A DNA stretch of 14,407 bases from Dehalococcoidia bacterium (lineage in GTDB: Bacteria > Chloroflexota > Dehalococcoidia > Tepidiformales > Tepidiformaceae), in the NCBI GenBank assembly GCA_023228745.1, contig JALOAP010000030.1:1-14407 (forward strand). The letters run 5' to 3'. Below the pieces are notes generated by a model. That model did no database searches. It had not been told where the DNA came from and was given only the letters and a program-made list of their open reading frames with translations. This document shows, in pieces, positions 1 through 6,069 of the stretch (the stretch's first letter is position 1; each line of letters starts with the position of its first letter). A program made the translations under genes and the position numbers.

Positions 1-12
1 GAATATAAAAGG

Positions 13-41
13 TTGCAATAATTTTCAAAACGTAGTATAAC
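13..41 (+). promoter_or_regulatory. Sigma70-like promoter upstream of the terminase genes
   Basis: The -35 box is TTGCAA (13-18), followed by a 17-bp spacer and a -10 box TATAAC (36-41). Transcription would start near 48, shortly before the first packaging gene. The TAGTATA context of the -10 resembles the two better-matched promoters at 3654 and 5766, although the -35 and spacer differ. The surrounding sequence (1-60) is AT-rich compared with the genes, as expected of an intergenic promoter. This is seen by eye only. Confidence 0.6.
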
Positions 42-61
42 GTCAATAAATCGTAAATCGA

Positions 62-532
62 ATGTATGGTAAACGGATGAAAAAAACACCCAAAACGGCG
101 GTGGTGAGGCGCGGCAAAACCAAGCCGCCACAAGACCCGGCCGAGCCGTGGTTTCCTGTATCGCATGAAAAATTCGCGCTGGATGTCGCTGGCGGCATGA
201 CGCAGCACGACGCGTACATCAAGAATATTTGTCCACGCGCGAAGGATTGGAAGCCGTCAAACGTGGACGTTCGCGCGAGCGAGATGGCGCGTAAGGTTAA
301 GCCTAGGATCAATTATTTGCGTCAAAAATCGTCAGAAAAAGGGATTGCCACGATTGCTGATCGAAAGCGCAGGTTGTCTATGTTGATAAACGGAACAGCC
401 AAAGACGACCTCAAGACCCGCGACCAGATCGCCGCAATCGCGGAATTGAATCGCATGGAAAAGGTGTACGACACGGCGCCAACTGCGTCATTCACCATCA
501 TACTGGAGAAATCCGAATGGCGTCCGAATTAG
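62..532 (+). CDS. Probable terminase small subunit
   Basis: The 156-residue basic protein probably recognises phage DNA and recruits the large terminase to the procapsid. Residues about 36-88 read like the small-terminase helix-turn-helix region: a helix with FALDVAGGMTQHDAYIKN, then a second helical stretch with RASEMARKVKPRINYLRQK, the usual 'staggered A-rich helix then K/V.P.I..L' pattern. The C-terminal part (about 100-138, RLSMLINGTAKDDLKTRDQI, then AELNRMEKVYD) resembles the oligomerisation region of terminase_2-like small subunits, where a 'RI.ALELL.KM' helix is usual. It overlaps the large-terminase start by 16 nt, which supports the call. The start is uncertain: ATG 62 or in-frame ATG 77 are both possible and neither has a clear Shine-Dalgarno sequence. 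Similarity is judged from memory of the family. Confidence 0.72.
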   Translation: MYGKRMKKTPKTAVVRRGKTKPPQDPAEPWFPVSHEKFALDVAGGMTQHDAYIKNICPRAKDWKPSNVDVRASEMARKVKPRINYLRQKSSEKGIATIADRKRRLSMLINGTAKDDLKTRDQIAAIAELNRMEKVYDTAPTASFTIILEKSEWRPN

Positions 533-1905
533 CCGGATTCCGAATTCCCTGGCAACCGAAGCAACGCGCCGCGCGCCTGGCGGCCGACACACACCGATTT
601 ACGCTATTTGGCGGTTCGCGCGGTCCCGGCAAATCCTGGTGGATTCGTTGGTGGCTTTTCGAAAAACTGATGCAATGCCGCGCTGAAAAAATACCGAATG
701 TCACCGCCGGGCTGTTCTGCGAAGACTACGTGTCGCTGACCGACCGCCAAATATCGAAAATTCAGGCGGAATTTCCGGCGTCCATGGGCAGCATCAAAAA
801 ATCCACGACGATGGGGCTGGGGTTTTGCTTCCATGATGGTAATGGATTTTTGGCGTTGCGCAACCTGGATGATCCGTCGCGTTATCAGTCTGCGGAATTT
901 GCGTTTATCGGCGTGGACGAGCTGACCAAGAACCCGCTTTCAACATTCAACATCCTGCGCGGATCGTTGCGCTGGCCCGGGATTTCAGCGACGCGGTTTG
1001 TAGCGACCAGCAATCCCGGCGGGATCGGCCATGCGTGGGTCAAATCCCTATGGATCGACCGCCAATTTCCGCCGGAATTGCAACCGATTGCAGATCAATT
1101 CGCGTTCGTGCCCGCGCTACCGGCCGACAATCCGTCGCTCGACGCGTCGTATTGGGAAATGCTCAACACGTTGCCGGAACCGTTGCGGCTGGCGTGGGTT
1201 GAAGGCCGCTGGGATGTATTCACGGAGCAGGCATTTAACTTCCAGGTGTCCACGCATGTGATTAAGCCGCTCCCGGTGCCGGAAAACGCGCCGTTGATGA
1301 TGACATTCGACTGGGGATTCGGCAAACCGTACTCCGTGGGCTGGTGGTGGATGGACGCCGACCGCCGGCTGTACCGATTTACCGAGCTTTACGGCGCCAT
1401 GCCAGGCGCCAGCGACACGGGGCTGCGCCAGACCGACGAGGAAATCGCTGAGCGAATCATCGAGCACGAGCGCAAAAACGGGATTGAAGGCCAGATTACC
1501 AGGCTATGCGATCCGACGTGTTTCAACAAGAAGGCGGATTACCGCGGCGGTGGCCAGGGGCCATCCACGGCGGAGGTATTCGCGCGGATGGGGCTGTCGT
1601 TGTCGCCCGGGGACCCGGCGCGCAAGCTGAAAATTAGGCAATTCAACCAGCGCCTGCGCGTCATCCCTGGCGAAATGCCGATGCTGGTGGTGTATCCGTG
1701 CTGCACGGAATTTATTCGTACAATTCAACTTCTCCAGATTGATCCGCACGATCCGGAGGACATTGACACGCGGATGGAGGATCATATTTATGACGAAGCA
1801 TGTCACGCCGTGATGGCGCGGCCGCTGGGTGGCGGTGGCGGTGGCGGCGGTGTGACGAAAACAATCCGCGCCGGCGGCGTGGATGCGTGGGTGATGACGA
1901 AGTGA
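517..1905 (+). CDS. terL: Terminase large subunit (packaging ATPase and nuclease)
   Basis: A DNA-packaging motor that docks on the portal, pumps DNA with an N-terminal ATPase and cuts it with a C-terminal RNase H-like nuclease. The 462-residue length is normal. Walker A is GGSRGPGKS (32-40); Walker B is FAFIGVDE (128-135, D134 and catalytic E135); the coupling motif is ATSNPGG (163-169). The nuclease acidic residues are probably D265 in TFDWGFGKPYSVGWW, D332 in CDPTCF, and D422/D426 in EDHIYDEACHAV. The start ATG 517 lies inside the end of the small-terminase gene and has a TGGAG at about 504-508. An uninterrupted run of eight glycines (438-445) separates the nuclease from a short C-terminal tail (TKTIRAGGVDAWVMTK), perhaps a flexible linker to a portal-binding tail. 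The family call is secure. Confidence 0.96.
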   Translation: MASELAGFRIPWQPKQRAARLAADTHRFTLFGGSRGPGKSWWIRWWLFEKLMQCRAEKIPNVTAGLFCEDYVSLTDRQISKIQAEFPASMGSIKKSTTMGLGFCFHDGNGFLALRNLDDPSRYQSAEFAFIGVDELTKNPLSTFNILRGSLRWPGISATRFVATSNPGGIGHAWVKSLWIDRQFPPELQPIADQFAFVPALPADNPSLDASYWEMLNTLPEPLRLAWVEGRWDVFTEQAFNFQVSTHVIKPLPVPENAPLMMTFDWGFGKPYSVGWWWMDADRRLYRFTELYGAMPGASDTGLRQTDEEIAERIIEHERKNGIEGQITRLCDPTCFNKKADYRGGGQGPSTAEVFARMGLSLSPGDPARKLKIRQFNQRLRVIPGEMPMLVVYPCCTEFIRTIQLLQIDPHDPEDIDTRMEDHIYDEACHAVMARPLGGGGGGGGVTKTIRAGGVDAWVMTK

Positions 1906-1930
1906 AACAGAAGAAGAAGGATTGAAGGTA

Positions 1931-2527
1931 ATGAAAGTCAAAATCAAGTTGACCGAGGAAATGTTGGGGACAGCGAACGCGAACCCCGAATTGCATCGGG
2001 AATTCATTGCGTCGAAATCGGCAGATGCTGACAAAGTGAAAGAGGAGATGGAGGCCCTGCCAGCCGAAGATTTGATGGAAAAATCTTTGACGGTATTTCC
2101 TCGGGATTCTGACGGGACGCCGATCCTGTATGATTATCAGATCAAGGGATTTGTCAAGGAGGCGGCCGGAGTTTTAATCGAGATTGCCGGCGGCGAGGAA
2201 ATCAAGGTTGGCAAAACGAAGCTGACGAAGTTCACGTACAAGCGGATTGTGGACAATTACATATTTATCCAGCCCCGCATGATTCGGCTTGCTCCGGTGT
2301 CCGGCGTATGCACGCGGCCATTGCGCGCCGAGACGATGCGCGGGGAACGGGTTGCGCTGGCGTCAAGCGAGACAGTCCCGACAGGAACGGAGTTTGAAAT
2401 CGAAATCCAGACATTGAGCGACACGCTTGTTGACCTCGTGAAAAAGTGCCTGGATTACGGCGCGCTGAAGGGCATCGGACAATGGCGCAACAGCGGGAAG
2501 GGCCGGTTTGTTTGGCAGGCAGTTTAA
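1931..2527 (+). CDS. Conserved phage protein with RAMP-like glycine-rich loop
   Basis: A 198-residue protein of unknown function. I chose ATG 1931 because AAGGA at 1917-1921 sits 9 nt upstream; an in-frame TTG at 1922 is less likely. The N-terminus (MKVKIKLTEEMLG) is followed by an acidic helical stretch (PADA-type, about 25-50) and then TVFPRDSDGTPILYDYQIKG. The last third contains CTRPLRAETMRGERVALASS, ETVPTGTEFEIEIQTL, and finally a GALKGIGQWRNSGKGRF stretch. Here G181-x-G183-x5-G189-x-G191 fits the glycine-rich loop of RAMP-superfamily (Cas5/Cas6/Cas7-type) ferredoxin-like proteins. It lies just after terL and before a repeat-rich block. The RAMP link is inferred from the loop and the strand pattern, not from a search. 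I recall similar proteins in gut phages and prophages annotated as hypothetical. Confidence 0.8.
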   Translation: MKVKIKLTEEMLGTANANPELHREFIASKSADADKVKEEMEALPAEDLMEKSLTVFPRDSDGTPILYDYQIKGFVKEAAGVLIEIAGGEEIKVGKTKLTKFTYKRIVDNYIFIQPRMIRLAPVSGVCTRPLRAETMRGERVALASSETVPTGTEFEIEIQTLSDTLVDLVKKCLDYGALKGIGQWRNSGKGRFVWQAV

Positions 2528-2528
2528 C

Positions 2529-2790
2529 GCAAAGGCGATGCGAAGCTCCGTTTGGCAAAGGCAAAGTGTGGCATTGAGCTGTATAGCAAAGGCAAGGCAG
2601 CGCAAAGCGTCGAGACGTGCGGCAAAGGCGGAGCAACGCGGGGATTTGTTTCGCGAAGCAAAGGCGGAGCCGGGTAGAGCGCGGCACAGCAAAGGCGTCT
2701 GTGTCGCAACGTATAGCAAAGAGACGCAAAGGCATGGTTCGGCCGAGTACCGCATCGGCACGGAATGGCACAGACAGGCAACGCAAAGTA
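2529..2790 (+). repeat. Degenerate GCAAAGGC short-repeat block
   Basis: The 308-nt gap between 2527 and 2836 contains no convincing gene. It is filled with a degenerate purine-rich repeat whose core GCAAAGGC occurs exactly at 2529, 2555, 2586, 2622, 2658, 2689 and 2726, with variants at 2602 (GCAAAGCG), 2716 (GCAAAGAG) and 2783 (GCAAAGTA). Core spacings are 26, 31, 16, 20, 36, 31, 27 and 10 nt, mostly near multiples of 5, and GC dinucleotides recur about every 5-6 nt. Open frames crossing it (for example 2508-2834 +, and 2265-3056 -) give low-complexity basic or Cys/Arg/Leu-rich peptides and overlap real genes, so I do not call them. The end (2823-2828) provides the Shine-Dalgarno of the next gene. 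Confidence 0.75.
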
Positions 2791-2835
2791 AAAGCGGGCA
2801 GTCCCGCGTAAAACAAACAGACGGAGGAAAGTAGT

Positions 2836-3066
2836 ATGAGCGTGACAAAAAAACCGCAGACAGTGAAAATCGGTGACAAGTCGTGGACAGTGGGACCGCG
2901 TTCGATTGGGCGCGTCGTGGCGTTGCTGGATGAAGTCGCGGCGCCCGCGCCGGCACCCGCATCCACGCCCGCGCCCGCGCAGGAACCCGCGACCGAGACC
3001 GAGGACAAGCATGATGTTCCCAAAAAACAAGACGTGGCTGCCAAATCGAAACACAACGCTCGTTGA
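2836..3066 (+). CDS. Small hypothetical protein with Ala-Pro tail
   Basis: A 76-residue protein of unknown function. The start ATG 2836 is well supported by GGAGGAAAG just upstream (2823-2831). The N-terminal half (about 1-36: KKPQTVKIGDKSWTVGPRS and GRVVALLDEVAA) looks like a small folded strand-helix unit. The second half is a low-complexity run of alternating Ala-Pro (about 37-53) followed by a charged tail ending in KSKHNAR. The AP-rich part resembles flexible linkers of phage virion proteins. It overlaps the next gene by 56 nt in another frame, suggesting translational coupling. It sits between the terminase and portal genes, where small head-associated or packaging accessory proteins are common, but no role can be assigned. 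Confidence 0.75.
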   Translation: MSVTKKPQTVKIGDKSWTVGPRSIGRVVALLDEVAAPAPAPASTPAPAQEPATETEDKHDVPKKQDVAAKSKHNAR

Positions 3067-3649
3067 TTTCGGCGGCGGCGTCAAAAACCCGCTGAACGGC
3101 GAATACTATGTTCGCGGCGGCGTGTGCTGGCCGGTGGCTGTCCGCGTTTCCGACGGGCAGTCATCGGTTGGCCATCTTGTGCTGGTGGGGCACCATCTCG
3201 AATCCGGCCGGCGCGTCGTGCTGGATGAGTGTCAATTCGTGTGCGTCGATCCGATAATCGAAAACGGTGGCGTCGCCTTCGAGGGCTGCGCCAACTGGTT
3301 CAACTCCGCGTGGACAAATTATTTCATGCGGTATTTGTACTGGCATCAGGAAGAAACGACGCACCGAATGTACCTGATGCAGGTTCTGCGGTCGAAGCTG
3401 ATCGAGCCGAAGCCGGGATTCATCGAAATCCCGTGGCAGGACGATCAAGTCGCGGTGTCGATAATGTGGAAGCTGGGCAATACCGGGCAATTGAAGATTC
3501 AGCCGGATTCAGTGTTGCTGGAGCAGTTGCGTCGGTTTCAGGCGGCGCTGGGTCGGCCAGACCTGGGCGAATATCCGGCGGTGCATGCTCTTTTGTGCGC
3601 GCTGTACGGGATGGAAAGGTGGCCGTGGAGGGAATCGCGCGCGGAATAA
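3011..3649 (+). CDS. Hypothetical protein between terminase and portal
   Basis: A 212-residue protein of unknown function. The same frame is open from 2873, but ATG 3011 is preferred: GAGGA at 3001-3005 is well placed and the sequence upstream of it reads as an Arg/Pro-rich shadow of the gene at 2836. An alternative ATG lies immediately after, at 3014. Visible features are a Gly/Val-rich N-terminal beta region (DFGGGVKNPLNGEYYVRGG, HLVLVGHHLESGRRVVLDE), a cysteine/aromatic central part (FEGCANWFNSAWTNYFMRYLYWHQ), and a helical C-terminus (LLEQLRRFQAALGRPD and HALLCALYGMERWPW). No catalytic motif, signal peptide or membrane span is seen. It is co-transcribed with its upstream neighbour and ends 5 nt before the promoter at 3654, so it closes the first transcription unit. 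Confidence 0.8.
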   Translation: MMFPKNKTWLPNRNTTLVDFGGGVKNPLNGEYYVRGGVCWPVAVRVSDGQSSVGHLVLVGHHLESGRRVVLDECQFVCVDPIIENGGVAFEGCANWFNSAWTNYFMRYLYWHQEETTHRMYLMQVLRSKLIEPKPGFIEIPWQDDQVAVSIMWKLGNTGQLKIQPDSVLLEQLRRFQAALGRPDLGEYPAVHALLCALYGMERWPWRESRAE

Positions 3650-3653
3650 ATGT

Positions 3654-3682
3654 TTGACAAAATCGCATCGTTGTGGTATAGG
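3654..3682 (+). promoter_or_regulatory. Extended -10 sigma70-like promoter before the portal gene
   Basis: The -35 box is a perfect TTGACA (3654-3659), the spacer is 17 bp and the -10 box is TATAGG (3677-3682), with TGG just before it as an extended -10 element. It begins 5 nt after the stop codon of the upstream gene. Compared with 5766-5794, TTGACAAA and GTTGTGGTAT are both conserved at identical spacing with eight unrelated bases between them, so this looks like a recurring phage or host promoter class. The predicted start near 3689 leaves a leader of about 70 nt holding the hairpin at 3710-3755. Confidence 0.8.
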
Positions 3683-3703
3683 AACAACAATTGCAGCACC
3701 CTG

Positions 3704-3758
3704 TGCCTGAAAGCCGTCGAGCTTCCGTGCGAAAAACACGAAGTTCGGCGGCTTTTTT
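3704..3758 (+). promoter_or_regulatory. Structured leader element copy 1 with terminator-like hairpin, before the portal
   Basis: This is copy 1 of a three-copy leader element. Its first 29 nt (3704-3732) match 23 of 29 positions of the copy before the capsid gene (8048-8076). G3713-G3729 pairs with C3737-C3752 (one bulged C near 3726, a few G-U pairs), giving a stem of about 16 bp with a 7-nt A-rich loop. It extends through A3710-A3712 into the first three Ts of a run of six (3753-3758). That is the layout of an intrinsic terminator, yet it lies between a promoter and the portal ATG at 3759. Unlike copies 2 and 3 there is no GGAGG in the 3' arm. It may be an attenuator or the end of a short leader RNA. 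Confidence 0.78.
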
Positions 3759-5759
3759 ATGGGCGAAACCAACATCCAGACTTCCGGCACGACATCCGAC
3801 CTTGCCGAATTCGTGTTGACCACGTACAGCAATTGGAAACAGAATCGCACCGCTCTCCAAAACAAGTGGAATTCCAACAACGCCGCGTTCCGCGGAGTCA
3901 GCGAATACAAATGGAAAGATAGCGAGGCTGTAAGCGGTTGGCAGTCGCAAACGTTTATCAACGTCACCAAGCAAAAGGTAGTTTCGGCGTGCGCGCTGGT
4001 GGTTGACATGCTCCTGGCCGGCGGGAAAATCCCGTTCATGCTCAAGCCGGCGCCGTGGGACCGCGTAATCGCAAGTGAATTGTCGCCCGAGGAACAAGAA
4101 AAGCGCAAAAGCGACATTGCCGACATGCGCGACCGCATAGAGCAGCAGCTTTTGGATTGCAACGCCGACCGTGCGTTGATCAAGAATATTCTCTCCGAAG
4201 CCGTGTACGGAGAAACCTACGCCAAGCGCGTGATTCACGAAGTCGAGCGTTCGCAATGGCAAACCCGGGTGTACGCCGGTCAGGGCGTCACCGATGCGAG
4301 CCGCCTTCCGTCTGATTATACCACGTTTGAGCAGGTGGTTGACAGATCGTTGGCGCCGGCGTGGACGTTCGTGTCGGTGTGGGACATCTTCCGCGATCTT
4401 GAAACAGACGATCTCCAGGCCGGCGCCGGCATTATCCACCGCCAGCTTGTGTCGCCGCATTGGCTGCGCGGTAAAAAGGGTAAGGCGTATTACCTGGACG
4501 AGCACATAAACACCGTCCTATCGCCGGCCGGTCAGTCGCAGAGCCAGGCGACGCATCCGGAACATGATCCCGCGTCGTTGCCGCCCGCCCTGCGCGATGT
4601 ATCCCACCGTCAAAACACAATCCTGTATCTGGAATTCTGGGGGCGCGTGCCGGCGGCCCGCGTTGCGGCGTTTGAGCAGGAGTCGTTTTCCGGGAAGCCG
4701 GTTCCGTCGGTGGCGTTCGATAACGACGATGACAACGGCGACGAAGTCGAGTGTATGGTCTGTGTGGCAAACGACCAGGTTGTGCGGTATGCGCGTACCA
4801 CGCCGAAAGACCGCCCGTTTTACCGCGGGATATGGGAAGACAGCCTGGACGGACAGGGCGCCATTGGCGTGGCCGACAATGCCGAGAACGCGCAATTCAT
4901 GTTGAATGGAGCGGTGCGCGCGTTCGAGGATAATAAAAAACTGTCGGCGAATCTGATCCTAGGCGTCAAACGTCGTTATCTGGACGGCGATTTTAAAAGG
5001 GTGAATACCGGATTGATGGTGGATATCTCCGAAGATTGTGACGACGCACGCAAGGCGCTACAGCAGGTTACGTTGCAGGACGTGGGTGAATCGCTGCTGA
5101 GCCTGATCGCGCTGGCCGAAAAATACGCCGACATGGATACGCTGATCCCGAAGTTGACGCAGGGGCTGGACGTGAAAGAGCCGCAAATGCGCGCCTACGT
5201 AGCCCAGCAGCAGGTCGAAAAGTCGGGCAAGTATATCGGTTCAGTTATCCGCAACAACGACGAGACGCTGATTGAACCTATTGTGGAATCGTTCTACGAT
5301 TACAACATGGAAGACCCGAGCAACCTGAAAGGCAAGGGTGCCTACGTTGTCAAATCGCTCGGATTTACGAGTTTTCAGGATCGTATTGAACGCATCGAAA
5401 AACTCAAGAGCCTATTGGCGCTGGTGATGAGTAGCGAAATCTTAGTGCGTGAATCCAAGGTACGTTGGTATCTGGAGGAAATTGCCAAAGCGCTGGACCT
5501 TGATCCGGATGAAGTATTGAAAACACCGGAAGAATTGCAGGCCGAAGCCGCAGCCGCAGCAGAAATGCCGCCGGATCCGATGCAGGCCGCCCAGACCGCC
5601 AAGCTTAACGCCGAAGCGACCCGCGCGGAAGCTGACGCCCAGGCCAAGCTGGCCAGCGCGGAAACCGACAAGGAAAAATTGACCATTGAACGCGCAAAAG
5701 CCATCCGTAGTATGACAACGGCTGCACAAGGTGAGCCAAAAGTGGCGCAAAATAAATAA
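3759..5759 (+). CDS. Portal protein
   Basis: The 666-residue protein should form the dodecameric portal at one capsid vertex, through which DNA passes and on which terminase and tail adaptors dock. The N-terminal wing/clip-type region is rich in Trp and charged helices (VLTTYSNWKQNRTALQNKW, SGWQSQTFINVTKQK), followed by long mixed regions. The C-terminus (about 589-666) is a very Ala/Glu/Lys-rich helix or coiled coil, as in portals with a barrel. Its size and its position between the terminase and scaffold/capsid genes fit portals found with N4-gp56-type capsids. ATG 3759 follows a run of six Ts directly and has no Shine-Dalgarno; the next in-frame Met is about 80 residues in, so initiation must be unusual or coupled to the leader structure. 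The portal call is from context, size and pattern. Confidence 0.85.
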   Translation: MGETNIQTSGTTSDLAEFVLTTYSNWKQNRTALQNKWNSNNAAFRGVSEYKWKDSEAVSGWQSQTFINVTKQKVVSACALVVDMLLAGGKIPFMLKPAPWDRVIASELSPEEQEKRKSDIADMRDRIEQQLLDCNADRALIKNILSEAVYGETYAKRVIHEVERSQWQTRVYAGQGVTDASRLPSDYTTFEQVVDRSLAPAWTFVSVWDIFRDLETDDLQAGAGIIHRQLVSPHWLRGKKGKAYYLDEHINTVLSPAGQSQSQATHPEHDPASLPPALRDVSHRQNTILYLEFWGRVPAARVAAFEQESFSGKPVPSVAFDNDDDNGDEVECMVCVANDQVVRYARTTPKDRPFYRGIWEDSLDGQGAIGVADNAENAQFMLNGAVRAFEDNKKLSANLILGVKRRYLDGDFKRVNTGLMVDISEDCDDARKALQQVTLQDVGESLLSLIALAEKYADMDTLIPKLTQGLDVKEPQMRAYVAQQQVEKSGKYIGSVIRNNDETLIEPIVESFYDYNMEDPSNLKGKGAYVVKSLGFTSFQDRIERIEKLKSLLALVMSSEILVRESKVRWYLEEIAKALDLDPDEVLKTPEELQAEAAAAAEMPPDPMQAAQTAKLNAEATRAEADAQAKLASAETDKEKLTIERAKAIRSMTTAAQGEPKVAQNK

Positions 5760-5765
5760 TTTCTA

Positions 5766-5794
5766 TTGACAAAGGATGCCGGTTGTGGTATTAG
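5766..5794 (+). promoter_or_regulatory. Extended -10 sigma70-like promoter, second copy
   Basis: The -35 box is TTGACA (5766-5771), the spacer is 17 bp and the -10 box is TATTAG (5789-5794), preceded by TGG. It is the twin of the promoter at 3654: TTGACAAA and GTTGTGGTAT are identical and identically spaced. It starts 6 nt after the portal stop codon. The predicted transcription start (about 5800-5803) coincides with the ATG at 5803, so the first gene may be translated from a leaderless or nearly leaderless mRNA. It would drive expression of the head genes downstream. Confidence 0.75.
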
Positions 5795-5802
5795 CGCAAA
5801 GT

Positions 5803-6069
5803 ATGAAGTTGAGAAGCGTATTAAACGACGACGAAATATTGGCGCTTTCGCGGTTGGCGGATACCGGCGCCGGCGCGGCGCTGTTGAAGTTATTGGATGC
5901 CGAGGCGGAAAAAGAGCGCGATACGCTGGAGGAATCTCCGGCGGTCAGCGACGACGGGAAAAAGGATTTTAGGTACAGGCTTGGCGTAATTGCTGGGCTG
6001 CGGAGAGCGAAAAGAGCGTCACAAGACGCCAAAACGGCGGTAATCAAAAGCGAGGAGATTAAACCATGA
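5803..6069 (+). CDS. Small hypothetical head-region protein
   Basis: An 88-residue charged, helical protein of unknown function. An upstream in-frame ATG at 5776 would give 97 residues but lies inside the promoter spacer, so ATG 5803 (MKLRSVLNDDEILALSRLAD) is chosen; there is no clear Shine-Dalgarno, consistent with a leaderless message. The first half is an amphipathic helical stretch (ILALSRLADTGAGAALLKLL, then a Glu/Lys-rich segment). The second half contains DFRYRLGVIAGLRRAKRA, a pattern I recall from small proteins located between portal and capsid genes in other phages. It overlaps the next gene by four bases (ATGA), so the two are probably translationally coupled. Confidence 0.75.
   Translation: MKLRSVLNDDEILALSRLADTGAGAALLKLLDAEAEKERDTLEESPAVSDDGKKDFRYRLGVIAGLRRAKRASQDAKTAVIKSEEIKP

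Noticed and set aside
1696..1708. Perfect inverted repeat CCGTGC-T-GCACGG within the terminase gene
   Set aside because: Short palindrome in coding sequence, no flanking T run or regulatory context; probably chance.
2529..2790. The repeat block considered as a CRISPR array
   Set aside because: Repeats are 8 bases, degenerate and irregularly spaced, with no unique spacers of constant length.
2508..2834. Plus-strand open frame of 108 codons through the GCAAAGGC repeats
   Set aside because: Its start lies inside the preceding gene, the product is basic and repetitive, and the open frame follows from the repeat composition. It could still be expressed, but I cannot support it.
2265..3056. Minus-strand open frame of 263 codons across the repeat block
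   Set aside because: Low-complexity Cys/Arg/Leu-rich product, overlaps three features on the other strand and contains no recognisable domain.
3650..3922. Open frame of 90 codons starting just after the stop at 3649
   Set aside because: It runs through the promoter and leader hairpin and then overlaps the portal gene in another frame; no ribosome binding site or family resemblance.
4419..4430. GCCGGCGCCGGC palindrome in the portal gene
   Set aside because: It encodes Ala/Gly codons in GC-rich sequence; such palindromes are expected by chance.
3420..4505. Minus-strand open frame of about 361 codons over the end of the gene at 3011 and the portal
   Set aside because: It is a shadow of two well-supported genes on the other strand, with Arg/His/Pro-rich sequence and no family resemblance or ribosome binding site.
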